Shown: positions 16,364 to 25,026, counted from the first letter of the stretch. The stretch is 64,000 nt of DNA from Deltaproteobacteria bacterium (GCA_020060215.1 JAGVAP010000063.1:1-64000); one strand, 5' to 3'. The notes: a model not told the origin generated them from the sequence alone. A program made the numbers and translations.

Positions 16364-17050
16364 TCATTCCTTAAACCTGTATCCGACACCCCGGACGGTC
16401 TCGACGTATTCTGCAGCGGCCCCGAGTTTCTTGCGGAGTCCGACGATCTGTACATCGATGGCTCTGTCGGTCACGAAGTAGTCCTCTCCCCGCACCGCAT
16501 CCACGATCTGGGACCGGGTAAAAACCCAGCCCGGCCTCCTGGCGAGAAAATGGAGGATCCCGAACTCGGTGAACGTGAGCTGAACGGGCTCCCCCTTGAC
16601 CAGCACCTCGCGCCTGCCCGGGTGAATGGTCAGGTCCCTCATCGTGAGAGGCGTCTCGGCATCTGCGGGCTCCGCTCTTTTCCTGCGCAACAGCGTCTTC
16701 AGCCTGGCCGCCAGAACCTTCTTGCTGAAGGGCTTGGTAATGTAGTCCTCGGCACCCAGCTCAAGGCCGGTCACGATGTCCGCCTCCTCTCCCCTGGCGG
16801 TCAGCATTGCGATGGGGATGTCCCTGGTCTTCGGGTCCTCCTTCAACCGCCTGGTGACCTGAAGTCCGTCCAGACCGGGCAGCATGAGGTCGAGGAGGAT
16901 AAGGTCCGGGGTTTCTGATGCCGCCATTTCGAGCCCCTGCTCGCCCGTGGCTGCGCAGATCACCCTGAAGCCGAGCCGGCCAAGGTCGTATTGCAGGAGT
17001 TCCAGCAGGTCTTCTTCGTCATCGACTACAAGGATTTTAGGATCCGTCAT
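16364..17050 (-). CDS. phoB: Phosphate regulon response regulator PhoB (copy 1)
   Basis: A 228-residue OmpR/PhoB-family regulator. Receiver domain with acidic pocket VDDEEDLL, phospho-acceptor aspartate in LILLDLMLPGLDG, T/S and K switch residues in MLTARGEE and ITKPFSKK. C-terminal winged helix with ending VDVQIVGLRKKLG and VRGVGYRFKE. It is downstream of the ArsC-like gene and upstream of phoR. Its operon start carries a Pho-type box, so it is probably autoregulated. Confidence 0.95.
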   Translation of the reverse strand: MTDPKILVVDDEEDLLELLQYDLGRLGFRVICAATGEQGLEMAASETPDLILLDLMLPGLDGLQVTRRLKEDPKTRDIPIAMLTARGEEADIVTGLELGAEDYITKPFSKKVLAARLKTLLRRKRAEPADAETPLTMRDLTIHPGRREVLVKGEPVQLTFTEFGILHFLARRPGWVFTRSQIVDAVRGEDYFVTDRAIDVQIVGLRKKLGAAAEYVETVRGVGYRFKE

Positions 17051-17163
17051 GATCTCTCAAAAGGATGTCAGGTGAATGGGTTGAGTTTCGGTCGGGGACT
17101 TGCCCCTGGTTCTTGCCGGTTCTCGAAACCAATTACTGTACTTTCCTGCGAAAATCGAGAGAA

Positions 17164-17616
17164 TTATTGCGTTTCGCCCCTGAAGACACAAGTGATCTCG
17201 TGTATCCAGGTCTCCACCTTGCCTTTGATCTGATCCCGGATATACCGTACCTGCGAGAGCTTCTCATCCTCGGTCCCCTCCAATTTGGAAGGGTCGGGGA
17301 AAGGCCAATGCAGGGACTTTCTCACGCCCGGAAAGACGGGGCACCGGTCTTCGTCTTCACTGGCGCAGACATAAACCACATAGTCATAGAGACGGCCTTC
17401 CTTGAAGAACTCAAAGATGCTGTTCCCCTTCCTCCCTTCCAGATCATAGCCTTCTTCCCTCATCACGCGGAGGACCAGAGGGTTTGTCTCCCGTGGCTCA
17501 AGTCCGGCGCTCTCCGCATGAAAGCGGCCTTTTCCCAGGGAATTCAAAAATGTCTCTGCCATGACGCTCCTGGCCGAATTGTGAGTGCAGACAAACAAGA
17601 CTCTGATTTCGTCCAT
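17164..17616 (-). CDS. ArsC-like low-molecular-weight phosphatase / arsenate reductase
   Basis: A 150-residue LMW-PTPase-fold protein. The catalytic CX5R loop is LFVCTHNSARSVMAE and the general-acid aspartate is in WPFPDPS. A conserved cysteine pair lies further on (VYVCASEDEDRCPVFPG), as in thioredoxin-linked arsenate reductases. The start at 17616 was chosen because GGGAGG precedes it. As the first gene of the phoB-phoR unit under a Pho-type box, it may detoxify arsenate that enters through the induced phosphate transporter. A protein-tyrosine phosphatase role is less likely. Confidence 0.85.
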   Translation of the reverse strand: MDEIRVLFVCTHNSARSVMAETFLNSLGKGRFHAESAGLEPRETNPLVLRVMREEGYDLEGRKGNSIFEFFKEGRLYDYVVYVCASEDEDRCPVFPGVRKSLHWPFPDPSKLEGTEDEKLSQVRYIRDQIKGKVETWIHEITCVFRGETQ

Positions 17617-17663
17617 ACTTTTCCTCCCAACCAAAGAAACTCGATCCCTTTACTCTCCGCAGG

Positions 17664-17705
17664 ATTATGCCCTGAGAATTAGGAGAATATTAGAGTCATG
17701 TTAGG
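17664..17705 (-). promoter_or_regulatory. Pho-type box 2, driving the ArsC-like gene, phoB and phoR
   Basis: TTAG occurs at 17679, 17690 and 17701, exactly 11 bp apart, with a weak fourth copy at 17712. On the minus strand a CATAAT -10 (complement of 17664-17669) follows after 9 bp. Confidence 0.75.
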
Positions 17706-17733
17706 AATAGGTAAGGAAAAATCCTCTTCAAGA

Positions 17734-17760
17734 TCTAAAGAATTCCTAATACGGATTTAA
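17734..17760 (+). promoter_or_regulatory. Pho-type box 3, divergent, driving the soluble kinase unit
   Basis: TCTAA (17734), CCTAA (17745) and TTTAA (17756) are spaced 11 bp apart and read toward the plus-strand kinase. With box 2 it forms a back-to-back pair 28 bp apart. No strong -10 hexamer is seen after it. Confidence 0.55.
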
Positions 17761-17832
17761 CCTCACGAGAACAGCATTCGATGATCGGAGGAGGATATCC
17801 TCCGGGAACTCGAATGGAAGGAGCAAAGGGAC

Positions 17833-18027
17833 ATGGAAACAATCATCCTCGTATCGGGAGATCCCAAAGAACAATGGCTGGCCGAAGCGCTCCGCACGCT
17901 GTTCCCGGAATGTGCGATAACGGTAGTCCAGAACAGTCGGGCGGGCGACATGGACACGAAGAAAGGAGATCTTTATGATCGGTTTAGCGGAAAAGGGAGA
18001 GGGGTCTCAGAAGCCTCCAAGAGATAA
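17833..18027 (+). CDS. Short ORF resembling the start of a receiver-like domain
   Basis: A 64-codon frame with AAAGGGAC before the ATG. METIILVSGDPKEQWLAEALRTLFPECAITVVQ looks like the first strand, helix and second strand of a receiver fold, but with degenerate acidic residues. The frame then becomes featureless and overlaps the kinase start by 53 bp. Either it is a small upstream protein coupled to the kinase, or it is the leftover N-terminus of a receiver whose remainder was lost. Confidence 0.4.
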   Translation: METIILVSGDPKEQWLAEALRTLFPECAITVVQNSRAGDMDTKKGDLYDRFSGKGRGVSEASKR

Positions 18028-18994
18028 AGAGACGACCCACCAGATCGTCCTGAACCGAACCAGCGAGCTCATTCCCCGCGGCTTGCTGCGGGGTAAGGGA
18101 GCAAGTCAAAACCAGATAGAAATTCCTCCAGAGGTGGAAGATTCCCTGGAGGCTTGTCGTAGCAAAGCGGAGACCCGGCTCTGCGGGGCTGCGGGGAGCT
18201 TCAATGCCGTTCGAAAGACGTTCCATAACTCGCTGCCCTCCAGTCTGAGCGGATCCCTGCAATCTGAACTCGTGGGGGGAGAGATCCTCCATCTGCTTAA
18301 ATGCACGGCCCATGACCTGAGGGGCGCTCTGGTAAGCATCGGGGCGGGGCTCAAGCTGATGGAAAAGGGTTCTTACGGTCCGATGGATCAGGGGGTGTCG
18401 AGTGAAGTCGGAAGACTCAGGAGTGATGTGGCCTCCCTGATGGGAATTCTAGAAGACACCCTTGGCCGGGCCTTCTCGCTCAGCGAAGGAGTGGTTCACG
18501 GGATGAAGGAGGTGAATCTTCGGGCCGACGTCCTCGATCCGGTGCTCGCGGAACTGGCAAACGAGATAAATCGCCGGAAGGCCGTCTTCCACAACGGCGT
18601 GGAGTCGATCCCGAGCGAAATGCTCACCTTGCAGGGGGACAGCTTCTGGTTGAAGGTCATTTTCCGGAATCTCCTGCGAAACGCGCTGAAATACGGGGGA
18701 CAAGGGGTTCAGTTGTCCGCCGGGCTGCGGTTTCGCAATGACGTCTTCATTGTGAATATCTTCAATAGCGGCCAGTCCATCCCCGAAGAGCATCGCCCCT
18801 ATCTCTTTGAGAGGATGAAAAGCTTCCGCTCGCATGGGAGCGAAAAGGTCCACGGACTGGGTCTCGGGCTCTGGCTCGTGAAGCAGGCGGTCATGAAGCA
18901 CGGCGGTGAGATTCTGTACCAACCCAGAGGAGACGGATCCAATTTTATATTCACCCTGCCCAGACACTCGGCCCGTGAGGCAGGAGCCCGTTGA
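17975..18994 (+). CDS. Soluble histidine kinase
   Basis: A 339-residue kinase without membrane segments. After about 110 residues without a recognisable sensor domain comes a dimerisation domain with CTAHDLRGALVSIGAGLKLM (histidine in AHDLR), then HATPase_c with NLLRNALKYGGQ and HGLGLGLWLVKQAVMKHGG. The ATG at 17975 has AAAGGAG six bases ahead, arguing for a real start inside the preceding small frame. A Pho-type box lies upstream. There are two PhoB paralogues but one PhoR, so this kinase is a candidate partner for the second PhoB. That pairing is inference. Confidence 0.8.
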   Translation: MIGLAEKGEGSQKPPRDKETTHQIVLNRTSELIPRGLLRGKGASQNQIEIPPEVEDSLEACRSKAETRLCGAAGSFNAVRKTFHNSLPSSLSGSLQSELVGGEILHLLKCTAHDLRGALVSIGAGLKLMEKGSYGPMDQGVSSEVGRLRSDVASLMGILEDTLGRAFSLSEGVVHGMKEVNLRADVLDPVLAELANEINRRKAVFHNGVESIPSEMLTLQGDSFWLKVIFRNLLRNALKYGGQGVQLSAGLRFRNDVFIVNIFNSGQSIPEEHRPYLFERMKSFRSHGSEKVHGLGLGLWLVKQAVMKHGGEILYQPRGDGSNFIFTLPRHSAREAGAR

Positions 18995-19214
18995 TCTGAA
19001 TTATTTGCTCAGGGGCTGTCGTTCTTTCCCAGAGGCGGAATGACATACAGAGGCACGAGGAAAATGATCTATGAATCGAGGCCGATTGAGCCAATGGATA
19101 GAGACGGGCTTCTGCACTGGATCTAATTTTTTCTCTTCGGTATGCTCTCACCCGCCCTCGGGGGCGTCATCTTTCGATCGACAAAACAGCTTGCGGGGTA
19201 TCTTCTGCTCTGCT

Positions 19215-21701
19215 TCAGCTATGGCGCAGCTCATTCCCCGTGGCCGTCTTGTAGCTGTCCCAGAGTTCGAGAAAAGCGGCTTCGAAGGACCGCTTCTGCA
19301 TGTACTCCCGTGCCCGCCGTCCCATCCGATCTCTCAACGAAGGATCGTCTACAAGCCGAAGGATTGCAGCCTCGAAAGGCACCTTCTCGTTGGTAGGAAC
19401 CACGTAGCCGGTTTCCCCCTGGATCAGGTTCTCCCTCGGGCCACCCTCATCGGTGACGACCACCGGGAGGCCCGAGGCCTGGGCCTCCAGTACGACATTC
19501 CCGAAGGTGTCCGTGGCCGAAGGGAAAAGGAAGATGTCGCTCGAGGCGTAGGCCTCGGCCAGATCTTCCCCCGAGAGGTACCCCGTAAAATAGGCCGGAA
19601 ACCCTCTCAGGCTCTCCTGCATCTCCTTGAGAAAGGGCCCGTCCCCCACCACGATGAGGCTCACCTCCGGCCTGACCCTCGTGAGATCCTTGAAGGACTC
19701 TACCAGCACCCCCAGGTTCTTCTCTTTCGAGACCCGTCCCACATAAAGCAGCTTGACCCCCTCCCCGAGGCTCAGCCTCCTCCGAAAAAAACCGTTGCGC
19801 TTGGCGGGATGAAAGCGGTCAATGTCGATCCCCCTGGGATAAAATCGAATCTTGTCCCTTTTGACACCTCGTTCCTCGAGCTCTTCTCCCGTGGCGATGG
19901 AAGGCACGTAAACCACGTCCATCTGATTGTAATACCAGACCGAATACCTCCACATCATCTCCTCCAGGGAGTGGTCTCCCGTCAGGATGTTCACGTACTG
20001 GGGAAGAGCCGTATGGTATGTCCCGTAGATGGGGATCTTCAGGATGCGCGCGATGGCCAGGGCCGCAAGGCCGATCGGGCCCGGGGTGGCGGAGTGGATG
20101 TGCGTGAAGTCCCCCTTGTGGCAGTAGTCCAGCATGGCGAGCAGGGGAGGGTAGTAGAGCTTCAGTTCCGGGTACTCGGGGAGTTCGAAGCTGCCCACAG
20201 GGGTGAAGTGCTTGACCCCCTCGCAATCGACCTCCGTCCCACAAGTGATCATCCTCAGGTGTTTGCCGAGCCTTAACGCAATCTCGGCCTCCATCTTGAG
20301 CGTGGTCGCCACCCCGTTGACCTCGTGGAAGGTGTCGGTGAAATGGGCCACCCGGATCTCTCCCTCCTCCTTCGGCTTTCCTTGCATCGAACCGCCGGCT
20401 CGGCTCCTGACCCGGCCCAGGTATTCCAGACAGCTCCGGGAGAACCGCCGGTCGTTGCTGAAGATGGTGTAAGAGACGAAGTAAGGCGCAAGCAGGGTGT
20501 AGAGGCTCCCGGCCGAACCAAGGCTCTGAAAGATGTCGAACAGGTCCCCGCCGGCCGCGCTCACGAGGATGGAGTCAGCAAATCGCCTGAGCACCCGTTC
20601 CGAGACCTGGTTGACGAAGCTGAACCATGCCTTCTCGGTTTCTGGAACAGCCTGTCCGGCATTGCCATGTCCACCCTTGAGGATGCCCTTCAGGAGCGGG
20701 TCGGCCAGGACGATCTCCCTCCCCTCCTGGAGGAGGATCTCCTTCATCCCCTTGACCGTGCCGTCCGATTTCTGGGAAGATTTTCTGGAGGAGATCGCTT
20801 CGCGGATCTTTCCAATGAGGCTCTCTTCGGCATCGGAGGCCGGGGAAAGGGACCTCTCGATGAAACGGATGAGGAGATCTTTGCCGATGTAGCGCTCCAG
20901 GCTGAATTTGGTCCGGTAGAACTGGTAGGCGATGCTGTAGAGGTTCTGCGCCAGGTGCTGGGGGGCGCAGCCCTTCCATTTCGCCGACGAGCGGTTTTCG
21001 ACGATTCCCCTGAGAAAACCATCGGCAGAGGACGCTCCGCTGATCTCGGTGTAGGAAGTGGCGATGTTGAGTGAGGAGTGGTCGTCCGAGCCTCCGATCA
21101 CGCTCTTGTCCCATGGGGAATCCCCGCAGCAAGGCTCGATGTCGAACCGCTCCGCCAGGAGGTCCATGTCCTCCTTCCTGAGACTGGAGAGGATCTCCTG
21201 AAGCGCACGGTTCATGAACTCGTCCCGGCTCCCGTTCATCTCGAAGACCTTGAAAAGGAGGAGGGTCCGGCAGAAATGGTCCCGGGTCAGACGGTCGTTC
21301 ACGGCATAGAGGGGGTGGGCCAGGGCGTGAACGATCTTCTTCTCCCCTAGATATCGGACCAGATCGAAGACGTTCTCCCGGAAATGCTGGATATCCTCGT
21401 GCTGCGCTTCCGTAATGCCGAAGGCAAGTACGTGGAGCTTGCAGTTGTCCTCCGGAAAGTAGGTGGTGATTTCCTCGCTCACCAGCGTGTTTTCGAGATG
21501 GGCGATCTCAAGACTTCCGGCCAGGGTATTATGGTCGGTGATGGTCACGAGATCCATGCCGAGGGATCTGGCCCTATGATAGATCTGAACAGGATCCGTG
21601 TAGCTCTCGGAACAGCCGATCTTTCGCAAAACCCATTCGGAGGGTCTGGTGGAGTACTTGGAGTGAACATGCATGTCTGCTTTGAGTAGTGGCGCTTCCA
21701 T
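19215..21701 (-). CDS. PHP-domain / GT4 glycosyltransferase fusion
   Basis: An 828-residue two-part protein. Residues 1-240 are a PHP metal-dependent phosphoesterase domain: KADMHVHSKYST, VTITDHNTLAG, VHALAHPLYAV and IGGSDDHSSL supply the metal histidines. After a roughly 200-residue helical linker, residues 450-825 are a GT-B glycosyltransferase of family GT4: VAHFTDTFHEVNGVATTL, GTYHTALP, RGIDIDRFHP, YVGRVSKEKNL and the E-x7-E motif near FPSATDTFGNVVLEAQASG. GT4 proteins close to this region's pattern include SQD2-like and mannosyl-lipid enzymes. It follows phosphatidylserine decarboxylase in the same direction. A role in making a phosphorus-free glycolipid is plausible but inferred. Confidence 0.85.
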   Translation of the reverse strand: MEAPLLKADMHVHSKYSTRPSEWVLRKIGCSESYTDPVQIYHRARSLGMDLVTITDHNTLAGSLEIAHLENTLVSEEITTYFPEDNCKLHVLAFGITEAQHEDIQHFRENVFDLVRYLGEKKIVHALAHPLYAVNDRLTRDHFCRTLLLFKVFEMNGSRDEFMNRALQEILSSLRKEDMDLLAERFDIEPCCGDSPWDKSVIGGSDDHSSLNIATSYTEISGASSADGFLRGIVENRSSAKWKGCAPQHLAQNLYSIAYQFYRTKFSLERYIGKDLLIRFIERSLSPASDAEESLIGKIREAISSRKSSQKSDGTVKGMKEILLQEGREIVLADPLLKGILKGGHGNAGQAVPETEKAWFSFVNQVSERVLRRFADSILVSAAGGDLFDIFQSLGSAGSLYTLLAPYFVSYTIFSNDRRFSRSCLEYLGRVRSRAGGSMQGKPKEEGEIRVAHFTDTFHEVNGVATTLKMEAEIALRLGKHLRMITCGTEVDCEGVKHFTPVGSFELPEYPELKLYYPPLLAMLDYCHKGDFTHIHSATPGPIGLAALAIARILKIPIYGTYHTALPQYVNILTGDHSLEEMMWRYSVWYYNQMDVVYVPSIATGEELEERGVKRDKIRFYPRGIDIDRFHPAKRNGFFRRRLSLGEGVKLLYVGRVSKEKNLGVLVESFKDLTRVRPEVSLIVVGDGPFLKEMQESLRGFPAYFTGYLSGEDLAEAYASSDIFLFPSATDTFGNVVLEAQASGLPVVVTDEGGPRENLIQGETGYVVPTNEKVPFEAAILRLVDDPSLRDRMGRRAREYMQKRSFEAAFLELWDSYKTATGNELRHS

Positions 21702-21749
21702 TCAACAATCATCCTCCTTTTTGTGCGGCAAACAGAATTCAGGTCTTTC

Positions 21750-21816
21750 GCCACAAAGCCACGAACACACCAAGAAAGAGATTGTGGTCCTCTTTGTGAC
21801 TTTGTGCATTGGTGGC
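21750..21816. repeat. Imperfect palindromic repeat of the GCCACAAAG type
   Basis: Left arm at 21750-21780 (GCCACAAAGCCACGAACAC and on) and right arm at 21790-21816 (CTCTTTGTGACTTTGTGC, ending in GGTGGC) form an imperfect long stem. Repeats with this wording are dispersed through many environmental bacterial genomes. It fills most of the gap between the psd and glycosyltransferase genes and could act as an RNA stem in the shared transcript. Confidence 0.55.
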
Positions 21817-21832
21817 TGATTTTCATCTTCTC

Positions 21833-22540
21833 TTACTCAATTAAAACGCTCTCCCCGGCGCGGACCTTGTCCCCGGGTCGGACATTGACCTTCATGGAAT
21901 CCTTCCAGGAGATGACCATGTCCACCTGTGACCCGATTCTGATCATCCCGAAAATCTCTCCCCTCTTCAGCCGATCGCCCGGCGCAAAATAGGAATCGAT
22001 GCCGCGCACGCTTCCGCCCGCGATCTGCACGAGATAGCAGGAAACCGGCACCCCCTTGAATACCCCGGTCAGTCTGGTGACCGTGCGCTCGTTCACAAGA
22101 ACATGCAGGCTCCCGGCGTAGAGGGGCACGCGGTTCAGCAGCGTTCGCCCGTGCATGCTCGTCATGTGACGGTTCTTGCCTTCCGCCGGGTGGTGGCGAA
22201 TGAAGTCCACCCTGCCGGAAATGGGAGCGCGATTGTAGTGTACGTCAAAGGGACTCATGAAGATCCCGATCAGGAGTTTCTGCTCTTCCATGTCCTCTTT
22301 AACGATGTCCGATATCCGAACCGGTCTGTTCCTTTTTATGGAGATGACCTCTTCACGGGGAGATCTCCGCTCCACATAGACCACGGTTCCATCCGCAGGA
22401 CTCACAACCTTCTCTCCTTGAGGGACCGTCCTTTCCGGGTTTCTGAAAAACCATGCTTTCCGCCAGAATACATAGGTGGAAGCGAAAACAAGACACACAA
22501 AGAATCCGGCGGAGATCACTGCAGCTGGAAATGCTTCCAT
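21833..22540 (-). CDS. psd: Phosphatidylserine decarboxylase proenzyme
   Basis: A 235-residue PSD of the short (archaeal/soil) type. One N-terminal membrane anchor (FPAAVISAGFFVCLVFAS), then FFRNPERTVPQGEKVVSPADGTVVYV, the MSPFDVHYNRAPISG block with the catalytic histidine, and the maturation site Gly-Ser in IAGGSVRGID, where autocleavage makes the pyruvoyl group. The start at 22540 overlaps the upstream methyltransferase gene by 25 bp, so the two are coupled. It makes phosphatidylethanolamine at the membrane. No pssA gene is nearby. Confidence 0.9.
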   Translation of the reverse strand: MEAFPAAVISAGFFVCLVFASTYVFWRKAWFFRNPERTVPQGEKVVSPADGTVVYVERRSPREEVISIKRNRPVRISDIVKEDMEEQKLLIGIFMSPFDVHYNRAPISGRVDFIRHHPAEGKNRHMTSMHGRTLLNRVPLYAGSLHVLVNERTVTRLTGVFKGVPVSCYLVQIAGGSVRGIDSYFAPGDRLKRGEIFGMIRIGSQVDMVISWKDSMKVNVRPGDKVRAGESVLIE

Positions 22541-23277
22541 GCATCGTCCTCCAGGACATGGATAATGGCGACTCCGGACGAGAAGGGGAAATTCAGGCAC
22601 TCGAAGAGGTCTTTCCTCTTTCTGATGCCGCTGTACCACCTTCTCACCCCGGCGTTGCGCAACGCCTCCCGCACGTAGATGTTCGTGTCATGCATGAAAA
22701 TGTAGGTGTTCCTGCCGGATCGCGACAGCACCTGGGTGAAGTCGTACCGGACGTTTTCGTACGAGTGGTTGCCGTCGATAAAGGCAACTTCCAGGTTAGG
22801 CAGACCCAGCGATTCATAACGGGGGAAGAAGTCCCTGTTTGAGAGCCTGTAATGGGTGATGAGGTTTTCGACCCCGAAAAGCCTGAAATGTCTTGCCACC
22901 TCGTCCGGTCCGCTCCACATGCCTCTTCCGCCTAATGTCTTCAGGGGGCCGTCTCTAAGCACATCGTAGGAAGGATCGACAAAAGTGAGCCGACCCATGT
23001 TGTTGTCCTTCAGGGCGAGGGCCAGGCAGACCACGCTGAACCCGAATCCCGAACCCACCACCAGCACGTGCTTCGGCCGCAGCGCCCTGACAACGCCGTA
23101 ATACAGGAACCCGAACCCGAGATTGTTGTCTTCTCGTCTTTCGTTGTGGCCCAGGGGCTTGGCATGCTGGAAAATGTTCGATATCAACTCCGTGTTCAGG
23201 CTGAAACCTTCCATGTATCCTCCCATACCGCGTTTGATGCTGCCTTCCAGGGTGAATGAAGGTTTGACACTCTCCAT
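22516..23277 (-). CDS. SAM-dependent methyltransferase-like protein
   Basis: A 253-residue protein of the Methyltransf_24 type. The Rossmann start is HVLVVGSGFGFSVVCLALAL, the acidic ribose contact is in LTFVDPSYDV, and a motif IV-like region reads LEVAFIDGNHSYENVRYDF, followed by YIFMHDTN. The substrate is not known. It is followed immediately by psd and preceded by phoH. A lipid head-group or O-methyl transfer role would fit but is only inferred from the neighbours. An internal ATG at 23214 has a better ribosome site (GGGAGG) and would shorten it by 21 residues. Confidence 0.75.
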   Translation of the reverse strand: MESVKPSFTLEGSIKRGMGGYMEGFSLNTELISNIFQHAKPLGHNERREDNNLGFGFLYYGVVRALRPKHVLVVGSGFGFSVVCLALALKDNNMGRLTFVDPSYDVLRDGPLKTLGGRGMWSGPDEVARHFRLFGVENLITHYRLSNRDFFPRYESLGLPNLEVAFIDGNHSYENVRYDFTQVLSRSGRNTYIFMHDTNIYVREALRNAGVRRWYSGIRKRKDLFECLNFPFSSGVAIIHVLEDDAWKHFQLQ

Positions 23278-23347
23278 GCCATCCGTGGACGCAATCTTGC
23301 GTAGGGTTTGTTTTGTTCGTGTGAAGGCAATGATAAGATCACGTTAG

Positions 23348-24664
23348 CTACAGCAGATTGCTCGCAAGCTCCGCGAGGCAGGACCGCTCCCCCTTTTCCA
23401 GGGTGACGTGGGCGTAAAGAGGCTGGCCCTTCATCCGGTCGATGAGATAGGTCAATCCGTTTGAAAGGGCATCGAGGTATGGAGTGTCGATCTGGTGCGG
23501 GTCGCCGGTGAAAACGATCTTTGTCCCCTCTCCAGCCCTGGTGATGATGGTCTTCACCTCGTGCGGGGTAAGGTTCTGGGCCTCATCGACGATGAAGAAG
23601 ATCTTCTCCAGGTGCCTGCCCCGGATATACGCCAGCGGTGTGATAAAGAGCTTTTCCTTCTCGAGCATCTCTCCAATTCGCTTGTGAGGCTTGTCACTTT
23701 CCTGGAACTGGTTCCGGATCACGCTGAGATTGTCGTAGAGCGGCTGCATGTAGGGGTCGAGTTTCGTGTTCAGGTCGCCCGGCAGGTAGCCAAGATCTTT
23801 GTTGGAGAGAGGGACAATCGGACGCGCGAGATAGATCTGGTGGTAGCTTCTTTGCATCTCCAGCGACGCGGCAAGGGCGATGAGGGTCTTTCCCGTGCCT
23901 GCCTTTCCTGCCAGCGTGACCAGAAGGATGTTTGGGTTCATCAGGGCATGCAGGGCAAAGGTCTGTTCCGCATTTCTGGGGGATATCCCGTACGCTCTGT
24001 TCTTGTCCACCCTTTGAATCCTCTGCGTTTCGGCATTGAAAAACGCCAGGGACGACTTCGTGCCGTTCTTCAGAACCAGATATTCATTAGCCACCGGGTT
24101 CTCCAGTCCGAGACAGGACGGCTCAACCGATGCGGAGGATCCGAAAAGCTCGTCGATGATCCGGGAATCCACATCGGAGATGAGCCTTTTTCCACGGTAC
24201 TGGTTCCGGATGTCGTGGATTCGATCCGCATGATAATCCTGTGCGCGGATTCCAAGACTCTTGGCCTTGAGGCGTAGATTCACGTCCTTGGTGATGAAAA
24301 CCACGCTCCGGTCCGTGTGGGTCTTGGTGAGATAGAGGGCCACGCTCAAGATCCTGTGGTCGATCTTCTGGCTGGAGAAGACCTGGTCCACCTCAGGCTC
24401 GTGCTGATGGTTGGTCATGATCCTGATATTGCCTTTTCCAGTCCCTAGAGAGACCCCCTCCCTGACGAGCTTGTCGCCTGAGAGCCCGTCCACCGTGCGT
24501 ATGAACTCCCGTGCGTTATAATGGATCTGGTCTTTTCCGTGCTTGAAACCGTCGATCTCTTCGAGCACGGTGATCGGGATAACGACATCGTCATCATGAA
24601 AGGAGTCGATGCAGTTGTGGTCATAAAGGATCACATTGGTGTCCAGAACGTATATCCTGTTCAT
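23348..24664 (-). CDS. phoH: PIN-PhoH ATPase/RNase-like protein (PhoH2 type)
   Basis: A 438-residue fusion. N-terminal PIN domain with acidic residues in YVLDTNVILYDHN, VLEEIDGFKHG and FITKDVNLRLKA; C-terminal PhoH ATPase with Walker A TLAGKAGTGKTLIAL, ARPIVPLSNKDLGYLPGD, and Walker B IFFIVDEAQNL, then FTGDPHQID. PhoH2 proteins couple an ATP-driven helicase to a PIN ribonuclease. The start at 24664 gives the standard MNRIYVLDTNV; ATGs at 24700 and 24802 are in frame. A degenerate Pho-type box lies upstream. It appears to head a unit with the methyltransferase, psd and the glycosyltransferase. Confidence 0.92.
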   Translation of the reverse strand: MNRIYVLDTNVILYDHNCIDSFHDDDVVIPITVLEEIDGFKHGKDQIHYNAREFIRTVDGLSGDKLVREGVSLGTGKGNIRIMTNHQHEPEVDQVFSSQKIDHRILSVALYLTKTHTDRSVVFITKDVNLRLKAKSLGIRAQDYHADRIHDIRNQYRGKRLISDVDSRIIDELFGSSASVEPSCLGLENPVANEYLVLKNGTKSSLAFFNAETQRIQRVDKNRAYGISPRNAEQTFALHALMNPNILLVTLAGKAGTGKTLIALAASLEMQRSYHQIYLARPIVPLSNKDLGYLPGDLNTKLDPYMQPLYDNLSVIRNQFQESDKPHKRIGEMLEKEKLFITPLAYIRGRHLEKIFFIVDEAQNLTPHEVKTIITRAGEGTKIVFTGDPHQIDTPYLDALSNGLTYLIDRMKGQPLYAHVTLEKGERSCLAELASNLL

Positions 24665-24910
24665 CTTCTTCAGATCTCCATATCCATCATGAATCTTCAT
24701 CAACCACTTCCTCTTGGGTCTCGAAATTTGAATCAGGGTTGATCCGGGGAGGTTTCTCATCCCCCCAGAACAATCGCGCCTCCCCCCTGAGCGCTTCATC
24801 AAGTGTCTTTCCGGGATGGAACCGCATGAAATCGTTCAATGTGAGGTCCGGCATTTTCGTTTGGGTATTTCTCCTGGGGCAAAGATACCTGCCATTGGAG
24901 ATTGGTCTGG

Positions 24911-24948
24911 TTTGGATATGATGAGGGAAGGATTAGTTTCCTGTAAGG
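24911..24948 (-). promoter_or_regulatory. Pho-type box 4 (degenerate), upstream of phoH
   Basis: TTTGG, TGAGG, TTAGT and TAAGG occur at 24911, 24922, 24933 and 24944, a perfect 11-bp period but with imperfect words. Orientation is toward phoH. The -10 is not obvious and the box is about 210 bp or more from the chosen start. Confidence 0.45.
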
Positions 24949-25026
24949 GACGGGCTCTTGAAGGAGATGCTTTCGAAGGGATCCGGAACATGTTATCCAT
25001 AAGGACTAGCAGTATTTTCACCTTAT

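Noticed and set aside
19153..19166. Short CGCCC/GGGCG stem between the kinase and the GT4 gene
   Set aside because: Five-bp stem with no U-tract; too weak to call a terminator.
19071..21074. Plus-strand frames over the PHP-GT4 gene
   Set aside because: Shadows of a gene with complete GT-B and PHP motifs.
23300..23347. Possible Pho-type repeats upstream of the methyltransferase gene
   Set aside because: Words at the 11-bp positions are too degenerate (only one TTAG), so not counted among the boxes.
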